Assembly (NCBI GenBank): GCA_024305405.1
Contig: JAKNDB010000109.1
Coordinates: 930,001 to 994,000, forward strand
Source of the DNA: Dirofilaria immitis
Taxonomy: Eukaryota > Nematoda > Chromadorea > Rhabditida > Onchocercidae
Length of the DNA: 64,000 bases
Direction: 5' to 3'
Shown here: positions 41,001-52,504 of the stretch, piece after piece
Position numbering within the stretch: position 1 is the stretch's first letter
How the letters are laid out: each line of letters begins with the position of its first letter
Notes under the pieces: model-generated
The model's database searches: none
The model's input: only the letters and a program-made list of their open reading frames with translations
What the model was told of the DNA's origin: nothing
Translations under genes and position numbers: made by a program

Positions 41001-41606
41001 AAGTTCTCTCTGCACGATTTCAGCCTTCCAGACAAAAGCGTTTAGAACATCCACGGCAGTTATGGAGTCATTTTGCAATTCATCTTGAAAAACATAAATT
41101 ATAGGTTTTCCAAATGTAACGGTCAATGAAACCAAGCTATGCTAAGGAATTTATACATCACTTTTAACTGAATCACTCTGATTATTGTAGATAGAAATAT
41201 AGTTTAAAATTCGGATGCTATAAGAAAAATTCTAAACATGTAAGACACATATAAGCTAAAACATTCCTTAGAGCATAACAGTATTCGAGACTTGAAATTC
41301 AAAATAATTAGAAATGATTTAGTATTCAGTACAGTATAGCAGCATGCTGGCATCTCTAACACATATGCCTATATGAAACATTCTGAATCAATAATGTTCG
41401 ATCAAATTTTACGATAAAAATTAGCAAAATTAAAATAAATACAATTTACCTCGCAATTCGAAGAAATTCAACGAAAGAATACGTGTCCTTTGCTGTAGCA
41501 CATCTGGATCATTAGTTTCAACTCTTACCCGAATTCCATTAATGTGCTGTTGTCGTTTAACTTCATTCTCATTGATCATTTTTGATGAATCGAAAGTGCA
41601 CCCCAT
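38059..41606 (-). CDS. Fatty-acid amide hydrolase-like amidase
   Basis: Amidase-signature serine hydrolase that breaks down fatty-acid amides such as N-acylethanolamines, usually at endomembranes. Exons: 41606-41450, 41083-40877, 40806-40610, 40074-39934, 39844-39589, 39452-39251, about 38999-38887, 38626-38569, 38462-38304 and 38204-38059, about 545 residues. The Ser-Ser-Lys triad is present: the lysine in PFSVKGNFH, the bridging serine in TSGGSSGGE and the nucleophile in [14 protein letters not shown]. Other landmarks are [34 protein letters not shown] and the C-terminal [16 protein letters not shown], all typical of FAAH rather than bacterial amidases. Frame breaks: a missing base in the A run at 40982-40986, a missing base at 40908-40909 and an extra C at 40020-40021. 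The start of the exon near 38999 is one base out of phase. The ATG at 41606 may be internal if the upstream membrane exon is used. Confidence 0.88.
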
Positions 41607-41782
41607 GGCTTTAACATATTTTCAATTACAATCTTAGAATGTAAATTTGAATTAAAATTTTAAAATAAATATATGAATGTTTAATCATTCCATGCTATAT
41701 GATAATTTTATCTGGAACAAAATAACTTCATGGATAGAGCTATACGGACAACAATGAATGATAACTGCCTGGAATATTCAAC

Positions 41783-41902
41783 CTTTTCGACGACAAATTT
41801 GTAAATTGCATGGATAGTAGCTGTAATCCAAGCAAAAATTATAATAAAGCCAGCAGATGTATATGGATGTATCTGAACGATACTCACCAAAATATTTCCC
41901 AT
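41783..41902 (-). CDS. Possible 5' exon with a membrane anchor for the FAAH-like gene
   Basis: 40 codons from an ATG at 41902 to a GT donor after AAG at 41783. They encode MGNILVSIVQ and then a hydrophobic helix (GFIIIFAWITATIHAIYKFV). Vertebrate FAAH has a single N-terminal membrane helix before the amidase domain, and this exon sits in the right place and on the right strand. The matching acceptor in front of the 41606 exon is weak, so the join is inference. Confidence 0.4.
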
Positions 41903-42790
41903 TAGATAATAGGTATTTTTCTCTTCACAACGTACTCTTTCCAAAATCTATAAAGATAAGAAAAAAAAGAAAAAAAAAGAAAACAATAATTTCAATTGAG
42001 AAATTTCCAAAATTTTGAAACCAAACAGATTCAAATATTGGAATCATAGAAAATCTTGAAACCTTCAAAACTTGAAACATCTGAAATAAGTCAAAAATCT
42101 CAATTGTTAGAAATATTTTGGCTGAAAAGTAAAAACCGGCTTGGACACCATAAAAGACATATTTGCGCTAATTTGTAACCGTTGAAACATTTTTGTCTAT
42201 CGAGATTAGGATGGGAAATTATCAATTTGCTTATGGTTGATTATCAAGAAATGTTTTAATTATCAAAGATTTTATATTTATAGCGGTAAAATTTTGATTG
42301 TACATAAGCCGAATAATAGAAAGATTATATCTTTAATAATTCACATAAGTGAAATTGTGAATCTTGATCGTATGAATGATAAAGTTTAATTTCAAATTTA
42401 TATGAATTTAAATAGAACCTAATTTGCGATCTTGTAACGAATTAAATTTCAAAAGTTTTACATTTAATTCCAAGCTATGATATCGTCACGATTACGGATT
42501 ACTATTCCAGAATCAATTGTGATATTTTCGAAACTTCAAATTTCCATGGGAATCAGACTCTTTTTTTCCTCTCAAAATATCTTTTTATTGCTCTATGAAC
42601 AAATTCAGATGATAAACAAAAAATCATTCTGAAAGGAGGAAAAAAATCTTAACTCATACCCTCATTAAAATTAAAGCAGAAACATCTGGTATCAAAATTA
42701 CTTTAACTTCGAACTCATGGAATGGATCGAAAACCAAGCTTAAAATTTTAAATCTTTTCAAAATTAATTTTGAAACATTCGAAATTAAGT
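41903..42790. other. AT-rich interval, no gene seen
   Basis: Upstream side of the FAAH-like gene. Poly-A with G interruptions at about 41960-41985. No coding stretch. Confidence 0.5.
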
Positions 42791-42849
42791 TCAGGTGATC
42801 TTTGGTATATTTTGTTTTTTTTTTTTTTTGTTTTTGTCGTTTTTTTTTT

Positions 42850-43101
42850 TTACCTTATGGTAAATGAATTTTTAATATAGGTTTTAGTGATTTTTTTAGT
42901 TTCGTTTTAGTTTTTAATTTTGAGATTTGTTTGTTTGTTTGTTTTGTTGTTGGTTTCTTTTATGGTGTTTATTTATGGGTCTTTTTATATGTCGGGTGTT
43001 TCTCGCTTGTTTTATTTTTTTTTATTCTATTTTTATTTGTTCTTAGTATGTGTGGTCTTATTGTTTTTAGAGGTAGTGTTATTTTAACTTTGATTTTTGG
43101 T
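42850..43101 (+). pseudogene. Nuclear copy of mitochondrial DNA (NUMT), probably part of nad5
   Basis: 84 codons read open on the + strand only under the invertebrate mitochondrial code: TGA occurs in frame as Trp (LPYGKWIFN) and AGA as Ser (LIVFSGSVIL). The product is a string of hydrophobic helices (FVVGFFYGVYLWVFLYVG, LSMCGLIVFSGSVILTLIFG), like the N-terminal part of nematode NADH dehydrogenase subunit 5. Composition is extremely rich in T and G and almost lacks A and C, unlike the flanking nuclear DNA and typical of the coding strand of nematode mitochondria. The poly-T and TTTTTG stretch at 42812-42850 may be part of the same insert. The assignment to nad5 rather than another nad gene is less sure than the mitochondrial origin. 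It cannot be expressed in the nucleus because of the TGA stop. Confidence 0.75.
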
Positions 43102-43951
43102 AATCTTTGATAATAATGATATACACTTTGAAAAAATTTTGCATAAATATAAGCAAAATAAATTTCTGCTTCTCAAAATATAATCTGATAGATATACGAT
43201 TAATTTATCAATTTTCAAACCTGAAGATGACTTCGAGTTCTAGATTTAGATTTAAAATCAAATTTGAAACACTTTATATTTGCAGAATAAAGTTATAACT
43301 TATCATAGTTCCGATATTGACGATTTGACAACAACATAATTTATCAATTTTTAATTTGTCAGTGATTTGAAATTCAATTAAATTAGAAAGTGAAATTAAA
43401 CATTTATTTTCGTTCTCGCAATTCATTAGCAGAATTTGCTGTTTTGAGAAAATTTATTTTATGAAAATTATTTTCTGGCATTTTCTTTTGAAATTTTAAG
43501 ACTGAAATTAAATTCAGAACTTTGAACTTGTAGCTTTTCATTTCGTCGTCAATTCCTTCTAGGGCTTGAAGAAAAAATATTAAACTATTTCTCAAGATTT
43601 TTTAGATTCTAAAAAAAAAAATACTTAATTTTCTGTATGTATTCAGCTTTCGATTCGATTTTTAAAAAATAAAATAGCATTTAAGAAATATTATTCATTA
43701 ATTAGAATTCATATTTTTTGCTTCATCTTATTTGTCTCAGTGTATTAATTTAAATTAAATATTATTAATCTGAAATAGAAATTTAAACTTTATAAGAAAT
43801 ATGAAAGGAATTTAAATTAGCAATGATTATTTATATATATATATATATATAAAACAGTGTTAAGTTATTCATGTTTTGCATATTTTATGGTATTTAAAAA
43901 ATTTTGTATTTCTAAACACAAATTTGAATTTATCTATAACGGTTAACAAAT
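43102..43951. other. AT-rich interval with (TA)n, no gene seen
   Basis: Between the mitochondrial insert and the MGNC-start gene. Holds a (TA)n run near 43831-43850. A short minus-strand open stretch at 43404-43595 has no motif. Confidence 0.5.
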
Positions 43952-46900
43952 ATGGGTAATTGTAATACCGATGATAAAGACGGGATCGTTTCAAAAGCTA
44001 CTATTATCAGAGAACAAAGAGAACGGTACAATGATAATGTCGGAAATTGAAATTTTAAAAACGCCTATTTCGAACGCACTGATTTTGAAATGTGTTGTCA
44101 TTTTAGGTCACATCGAGATACAATAAATTTTCAAACGGATTTCATGACAGAAACGATCGTAAGTCGGTTGCTCGGCCGAAACTACTCAATCTATTATCAT
44201 TTATATTCTCCATTATTTCCTTTTTTCTGCATTGTAAATTTTCTTTACCATTAATATCTTTTCTTTTCTTCTCTCGCATTTCTCTATCTCATTCTTATCC
44301 AACACATAATAGGTAATAATAGATAATTATATCTTATCATTGGATAAAAATGTTTATCTCATCAATAAACAAGCAATTATTTGCCTTATCAACGTTGAAA
44401 AATTTTGTTTATCTCGAAATAAATATGCCAATGTGATGAGTGCTAAAATGCATTTCAAAATCTTTTCTTCAATTCTTAATTGTAAATTTTAAAATTGTTA
44501 TTGATATAGGTTATAAATTTCAACCAGGAATCAAATCAGCAACTAATTTTTTAATTCTGAGAGAGAAAAAAAGCATGATGTTGAAATTAGTTGATATTTT
44601 AATCTAAAAACAAGAAGCTTTAGGATAATTTAAAATTATAATTAATTTATCAACAACAAAATTATCATTATTCATTGTGAACGATATTTCAGAATCGTAC
44701 TAAAATTATCAAATTGAATAGAAATGAATTAAACTTTTATTCAATATATCTTTGAATGAAATTAATTCGTTTCTTTCGTATTTTAATTGAATCAGATTTA
44801 AATGTATTTCGAAACATAAAATATGAATTGAACTATATCGGATTCATTTTTTTAAATCAATTTAATCTTGATGCTATCTGATCTGATTAATTTTCAGGAC
44901 AAAAATAAATACTATAATATTTCCTAGATATATTGATAAATCTTCTAAAAATGTTCTGTTTCCTTGGATTATGTCTTTATCTATAAGTATGATATCGGAC
45001 CTAATTTAAAGAAAAAAAAAAGAATATCAATATTGCACTTTTTAGTCTTATCGTTAATTTCAAATTTTTAAATTTCAATTTTTATTATTATATTTGACTT
45101 GTATAGCTTGTTTATTGTAACTTTAAAAGTTTAACTACTATCATGATTACAAATACAAATATAATGAGAAATTTTAAGATTTCATTTCATGGCCTCATCA
45201 TGTATTTATGTGTACTATATGGCACTTTTTCATTTTTTCTCTTTTTTACATTTAAAAAAAAAGGAACTGAACATCTAGAAGAGAAGATAAAATTTTTAAA
45301 TTTAGTTTAATTTTTTATATATATGATAATGAAGTTTACAGATTATCATAAATTAATTAGTATTTTAAGGTTTAATTAAATGTCATAGCATTTTAAGTGC
45401 TTCAATTATATTCCAATTATTGCAACTCTCGAGTACTATTGAATGAGTTATTTAGTTAAGATTTGTGGAAGTGAAAAATAAAGAAAGTTAAAGATAAAAA
45501 AGAAAAATCAATTCGAAATAATCAATAATGCACATATCTTTTTTTTTTCCTTCCGAGATTTATTCATTTTATCAATTAATCTTTTCCTAAATTTTCTTAA
45601 ACAAATTCTTTTCTTTTTTGTTTTGCTATTATTGTTTCTCGTTTCTTTTCTTTTTTTATTTTTGGTGTGTTTATATAAAAATTACGGCCACTGTGTCAAA
45701 AAGTGTTGAAATGACATTGCAGAAATTTATCGTCTATGCTGTTGTGATCCTACGAATGATGTTCTTCGATATTGTTTGTTTCTATTCATTTCTGATGATG
45801 ACAATTGTTCTCATCAATACTAGCAATGGTCTTTCGGTACCAGCTGGACTTCGTCCAGCTAAAAAGTTGGTGATCCAAGAGAGCAAATTGTACCAGGAAA
45901 AGAACAACAACAACAACGAGAGCAACAGCAACAACAACAAACAACAATTACAAGAAGAAGAACAGCAACAACAACAGCAACATGTTATATCTTACTAATT
46001 GATAGAAAAGATTTGATCACCGAACGTAGCAGCATATCACCATTTAAAGATGGTGTAATTATACGCTGAATAACAACAGTGTACAGGAATCTATTGAAAC
46101 GTTTCGTGATGTAAACCGTAAACCGCCGAACTATTCCGCTTGTTCCATTCATCACATTTATCACGTTGAGGCATCAGAAACAAAATAAAATTCAGTTTGC
46201 TATGAAATATCTGGCTGTTGATAATTCTTAAATAGTTTCAAGTTCTACTCTACCAACTGTCAGGCTGATGTCATACTTTGTTAAGCTATCACGTTGCCAT
46301 GTTATCATACAAATTATCGTATTCATTCAAAATAGTTATCAATTTATCAATAATACCGAGATAGGATATAGTTTTATGCTAGATTTATTCTGCATACTTT
46401 ATCGATTGATTGAGTGGTTAGGATTACAGGACGAAGTATCGAATTTACGACCGACACCAAAAGTACCCCGAACCTTTCTATAAGATCACGAATGATGGCT
46501 GCCTTAAGCGCATCACCTGTTGAACCCAACAAGGAAAAGAATTCCTCTAAAGTTGAGGTAATTTAAGTATAAAGTTAAAAACAATGAAAATAATGATTTC
46601 TAGAATTCATTTGATTTAGAATCAATAATTATAGGTTTATTTGAAGATAACAAAGCTGTGATTAACTGTAGGATTTTACAAAAGAAGTGAGTTATAAATA
46701 GTAGAAAACAATTTAGTATCTTCGGTTGAGGCTTTGATGAATTTTTCTCTTTTCAAAGATTTCTAGAAGCTTATAATGAAGTTCACGAATGTTCACGAAG
46801 TCAAAGAAACATTTCAGTGATTTCAAGTTTGTAACATACTCGACTCCTGGATCTTAGCTCAATAGTTTTATGATTTCTTCTGGAATGATCATAAAAGCAA

Positions 46901-47977
46901 GGACTGAACTGTAATGTTAACAACGACAACCTACTGTAATCACTAACTTTAGACTGATAGTTTTTCAAAACCGCCAATAATATTTTCGAAAGGCAACAAG
47001 AAAACAGTTCCGGGAAAAATAGCTCCATCGGGATCTTCGAAAGGAAATGCTCGTGTTATTGTAGCACCACCAGCGGTAAAATGTTGTTAATGATTTAATT
47101 ACTATCTAACGTAAGTCATAAAATTATTGTAATTAAAAATTAACAAATTGGATGGATAACAATAGTAATGAAGAATTAGTAAGAAGAAATAAGATTAAGA
47201 ATAATATGTATTATTATTATTATTATCAATCATTATTATTATTATTGCAATAATATTAATGATTATTTGTTATCGATTATTATTAACACCAATCAATTTT
47301 CATCCCAATTAATTATTATTAATTATCTTCAGTTATGAGATTTACGCTTCAGAAATCTTTTTGAAATCGGATAAATTCCCAAAGCACGAATTTTTAGGCT
47401 ATTTATTCGCATTCATATAAAATATCTCAGTCTATAAAAATTCAAATTTTATCATAAAAAAATTATTCTCAACTTTGTTTAATCTATAATTCAGAATAAA
47501 TAGTTAAAATATAATTCAAATTATAAGGAAAAAAATCGAAATTACTACATTATAAAAGCTATTGACATCTTTTTTTCTCTCTTCCTAGGATCTCGGAAAG
47601 AATAATTATGGCTTGAATACAGTTTTACAAACAAATTTGGTTGATTCACATGGACGTATTATGAAAAATGTTAATTCGGTACCAATCAAAGTACCATCAT
47701 CAGCAGAAATGAAAAATGCTAGAACAAGGTTATATATATATATTAATCGTAACAAATTAATAGCATAAATTTAACTTTTTAAATATCCTAGTGACAATTT
47801 TTTTTTGAATTAATTTTAAGCATAACTTTTTTTTTAAAGTGAGTAAGCAATCGATTATAGTAAGAAATTTATGATTGTAATAAAAATATCGATTTCAGAC
47901 ATACCGCACGACAAGTTGAAAGTGATGCGGATAAAGTAGTACCGATCAAATTTGGTTCAACATCTAGACGGCGCTAA
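43952..47977 (+). CDS. Small basic protein with MGNC start, possibly lipid-anchored; family unknown
   Basis: I do not recognise this gene. Exons: 43952-44025, 44107-44158, 46430-46557, 46953-47075, 47589-47728 and 47899-47977, about 198 residues. It starts MGNCNTDDKDG, a form often N-myristoylated at Gly2 and palmitoylated at Cys4. It continues with REQRERSHRD, DEVSNLRPTPKVPRTF, PPIIFSKGNKKTVPGK and VVPIKFGSTSRRR at the end. It is hydrophilic, with no membrane segment or recognisable domain, and rich in Lys, Ser and Pro. Splice phases agree through all six exons if one T is restored in the run at 46475-46477; exon 3 is then exactly 43 codons. Its 2.3-kb second intron contains another small ORF on the same strand. 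An alternative is that the first two exons belong to a different transcript. Confidence 0.65.
45712..45998 (+). CDS. Small secreted-type protein with Asn/Gln-rich tail, nested in an intron
   Basis: Single-exon ORF of 95 residues. Near the start it has a hydrophobic segment (CFYSFLMMTIVLINTSNG) that could be a signal peptide, with an internal Met-Met start at about 45757 giving a better signal length. Then come GLSVPAGLRPAKK, LVIQESKLYQEK and runs of Asn and Gln encoded by AACAAC and CAACAG repeats. If one base is missing near 45990, the frame goes on through LIDRKDLITERSSISPF to a stop at 46067-46069. A signal peptide, a KK pair and short size fit a neuropeptide-like precursor. The SxPAGL piece loosely recalls C. 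elegans NLP-40, from memory only. It lies wholly inside intron 2 of the MGNC-start gene. Confidence 0.45.
47204..47250. repeat. (ATT)n microsatellite in an intron
   Basis: Imperfect ATT/TTA triplet runs within intron 4 of the MGNC-start gene. Confidence 0.8.
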
Positions 47978-50900
47978 ATTTAAATTTACAATTATCTAAC
48001 AATTTTTATCCTATCCATTCACTTTTTTACTTTTTTGTCTTCTCTATCTTTATCGAGAAGCCTTATCAGTGAAAATGATAAACTAAGTTAGGCGAATAAT
48101 TTTCGAGCAATTATTCTTGAAAACATTCATAACATTATGAATTCATTCATTATATTTATTCTATTTGGTGCATTGGTTATTTTCATCACAAAAAAAAGAA
48201 AATGCTAATTAATGATTTGTTGTAACATAATTATCAACTTTGCTTTGAAAATTTTTTTATTGTTATCATTTCAATTAGTTTGATGAATGGATTTTGTTAT
48301 ATCTAAAAATTCAAAATGTATCGAACGATATTATGATAAAAATGATACGATATGAAATACCGATATTTGCGCTAATTAGTAGTAATTGAAAGTTTTAAAT
48401 TAATTTACTAATCAAATACGAGTTATTATTAATGACTTGAAATTATACCAATTTTTAGATTATTTCAATTAATTTAAAAATAGTTATAAAGTAATATTAC
48501 ATAATAAACTACTCGTATTAATATTGAAAACTAATATGTTTTAGTAAATAATATTCGAAATTATAATTAAGAAGAAAAAGGAAAGTTTCTGAAATAAGAA
48601 AAGAATTTAAGATTTGAAGAAATTACGCTGATCATTATAGATTACGCTGACCACAATAAATCGCGTTGATCATTATAAATTTATATTAGCCATAATGGAT
48701 GATGGAAATTACGGAATATCGATTATTTGAAATACTGTTGAATTTGAAATTTTCACTTTTAAATTTCAAGAAAAATTAATTATGTAATCTTGATCATCTC
48801 TCTCTCTCTCTCTTTCTTCTCTCTTTAGTGGAATAATTTCATGCTATACAATTTAAAAATATTTGCTCCTAAATAATTTCAATCTTCCGGTTAATTAAAT
48901 AATTAACAGAAAATGTGTCTTTAAAATTCCGAAAGCAATCGCAAAGGTATGATCATCTGATCATCGCATAATATTTTATTTTATTAAATACTTATCAAAG
49001 TTACATATGCTATCTAATTATTCATCAAAATTACCTTAAAATTACTTAAATTTGCTTATCACCACATTATTCATTTCATATATCATCTCATTTATCATTT
49101 AAATTGATTTAACAAATATAAAAATAATAAATACTGTTTAACTAATTTTGAGATCAGTTCTCGTTTTTTTTAAAAAAAAAAAAAGTGAAACCTTTTATTC
49201 TATTCTTTGCGGTTTCATTATCTTTATTATTTATTCGTAAAATGCTTGAGAAATAATTAATTACTTTTTTCCATATTTTATAAAACTAATTAGTTAGTTT
49301 AAAATGAATTTTTCTTTTAATTTTAGAAATTTCAATAATTTGTAAAAGTTAGGCTATAATTTCATAGGACAAATACAATTTGAGGATTATCATTATCATA
49401 GAATCATAAAATATTCTTAATCTTAGGTCTTTATCATATCAAAGTTTGATAAAATGCTGACTACTGCTATTTTAGAATCGCACTTGAGGGCTCTTAATGA
49501 TATTCAAAAGTAAAAATGTAAAAAAACATCAGAATCATATTTATAATAAAGAAATAGTAATATATATAGAAATCTGCAATTGAATAGTAATTTAATTATT
49601 ACTCTACGGTATTTGATGAAATATTTAAATACTCAAAAACATGAAAATTTTAATGAAAAAATAAGAATTGTTACTTTCATTTTATTCTCATATCGAAACA
49701 AAAGAGAGAGAGAGAGAGAGGAAGAGTGAAAGAATTTTTGATAAAAAGATATGAATTATCCATATTATCATTTTTACTCAACTAAAATTAATATCATCAC
49801 TATCACCATCATCATTATCATCATCATCATCATCATCATCATCAACAACAAGCAATAAAATGGTGGGAAAATTTTTCTTGAAAAATTGAAAAGCAAGAAA
49901 TTGAAGTTTTAAGCAATAGTTTGTTTATCATTTAAGCAATAGCTTGTTTAGCAAACAATACATATATGTATATATATATATATATATATATTGTTTTTCG
50001 TTTTCTCAATGCAATTATGATTTATTGAAATTATTGATTTTTATTAATTTTTCAATTTTCATTCATATCGTTTGCTTAAAAATATTTGTTCATCATATCT
50101 GTCTGCATGAATAATGATAAGTATGAAGTTGTACTGGAAATGGAAAAAGAGAAAATTTTTAGAATTTTCTTTTTATTTTAAGGAACTGAGAAAGGCGAAG
50201 ATTATAGTGAAATGGATGGCATTTGATATTCCTTTTAAGTAACCGACGATTTTTAGAAATCCTCATGTGGCCTACGTATTACAATTCATTTATCATAAAA
50301 ATTTCCGGTTCTATTAAATAGCCAAAATGTTCAGGATTCGCTCGCTTTGTTTACTTATAGCCGATCGATATAAATCAAATTTTTCTTTTTTTTTAAATTT
50401 ACATTAACAACTGCAAAAGTAAATTTAATTTTCATATTATCAGAATAATTAATAGATGAATGAATGAATAAATGAGCAAAAGGATAAATAAATAAATAAA
50501 GGAAACAACATAAATTGAATGATTTATCTCAGCTACTAAATTCTTTGTCCGATAAGTTATATCGATGTGAAAATTAGAAATTTCAAAAATTTCCTTTCCA
50601 TTTAAGATGTAAGAAAATATTTGTTCTAATAATATAAAGTGCTCCCGGATATTTGTCTTGCAAATATCCGGAAACATATATGGAGAGTTGAGAAAGTAAC
50701 CTGATATTGCTATACTCCTTTCTTAAAATTTTATGAATTATAAAAATAAGTTCGATTTTTATACCTTTCATTTTTTCATAATAGAGTAAAACAAACTAAG
50801 GATCAGAAAATCAGTGCAACGAAAGGAAAATTCGATATATATTCATGATTATGTTTATTTATTGTCAGTTAAATAAGATAAATACTGATGGATGTAACAA

Positions 50901-52504
50901 CAATAACAATAATATTAATCACGATAATGATCATAATAATGATAATAATGATAGTAATATAATAATAACAGCGATCACCCGAATTAGTATGATTTTAGTT
51001 TGTTCGCACCATAGTATCAAAAGAAATTCCTTTTGAAGGAACTGAATCAGATTTTGATAAATTTAAATTCAATATCAAAAATTTATATTATAAATCAAAT
51101 CAGATTACTTTTATTCCGTAATTATTTTCATCTCAAATTAAACTTAAACAATTTCTTATCTTAAATTAAAATTTATTATACAATTTTGTTTAAATTTTAT
51201 CAGTTATTTATCGAATGAAATACACTTCTATGATTAATAATACGTGTCAACAAGAAATAACCCATATAAAATTACAATCGATCAATGATATTATCATGAA
51301 CTGAACATTTCGATCGAACAGTTTCGACGAGAATTTCATTGGACAACTTTGAAAACAATGAATCGATTATTTTATGTTTTTCGAAAGCGAGATTTTTTGA
51401 TATCAACTGATAGTGAAAATAAAATTTTCTACACATTATACCTCTTAAAAAGTAAGCTAAGATTTTTCAGGAATTTCTCGAATTCGTCCAACCATGATTC
51501 AATAAATAAATATTTGAAATATTAACTTCGAAGCTTAAATTTTAAATGATTTCTGAATTTTGCTTTATTTCGAATTATTTTAACAAAATATTTCATCTAT
51601 CAATATAGGGAATATCTCTGTATAGCGTATCTTATTTAAATAAATATTTTCCAAATTTCATACTAAAACAATTAGAGCAATATTGAGAATTGACAAGATA
51701 ATAATAATCAATCATTAAAATATTAGAACTACCTAACCATTCGATGAAGCGTATTTCGATTGATATGGCCTTAAATCAATTTTTTTTCAAGAAATATAGG
51801 ATCATTTAAAGTATTCCGTGGGTTTTATTAACTAATGATAATTTTTGTAATAATAAACTTCAAAATTTCACATAGAAATTTTAGTCTATAAACTTTAAAA
51901 TTATTGGGAGGTAAGAGAAATTATCCCCGGAAGAAATACACGTGGAATATACAGATATAGATAATCAATAAATATCATTGCAAATGAAAAATGATTGAAA
52001 TTGATAAAGCGTATTATTTGAAATCTCTAATATTAATCACCTGAGAATAAAGGGAATAGAATAAAGGTAATTAAACGAGAATAAAGTGACTTATTATTCA
52101 TTATCCATATTTCACATAAAGATGTATAAGAAAGATTAATAATAATTCTGCAAGAAAGATCGAGAATAATTCCCAAAATTAGAAATTATATGGCTTAATC
52201 AAAAAGCAGAAAACAACTTAAAATGTTCCCATAAAGAAATTAATTATATATTGAAAACAATAATTCATAGATTTTATAACAAATATATATGAATTTCAAA
52301 ATTTTTAGAAAAATTAATTGTATATGAAATAACTATCTTCTTTGTTACTACTAATACTATTATTATTATTACTATTCTTACGATTAGTATTGCCTGGAAT
52401 ATATTGTTTATATGATGTGATATGAAATTTGATAAAACAATATGCCCTCATTCTATTTCATTTTATTAATATTATTATCATTCATATTTCAATAAATAAT
52501 ATTA
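47978..52504. other. Long AT-rich interval with microsatellites, no gene seen
   Basis: About 4.5 kb with no supported exon on either strand. Simple repeats include a CT run near 48806-48820, a GA run near 49703-49720, a CAT/ATC run at about 49797-49850 and a TA run at about 49969-49991. A degenerate ATTACGCTGATCATTATA unit repeats about three times at 48625-48680. Confidence 0.55.
49797..49850. repeat. (ATC)n microsatellite
   Basis: About a dozen ATC/CAT triplets in intergenic DNA, followed by CAACAACAA. Confidence 0.9.
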
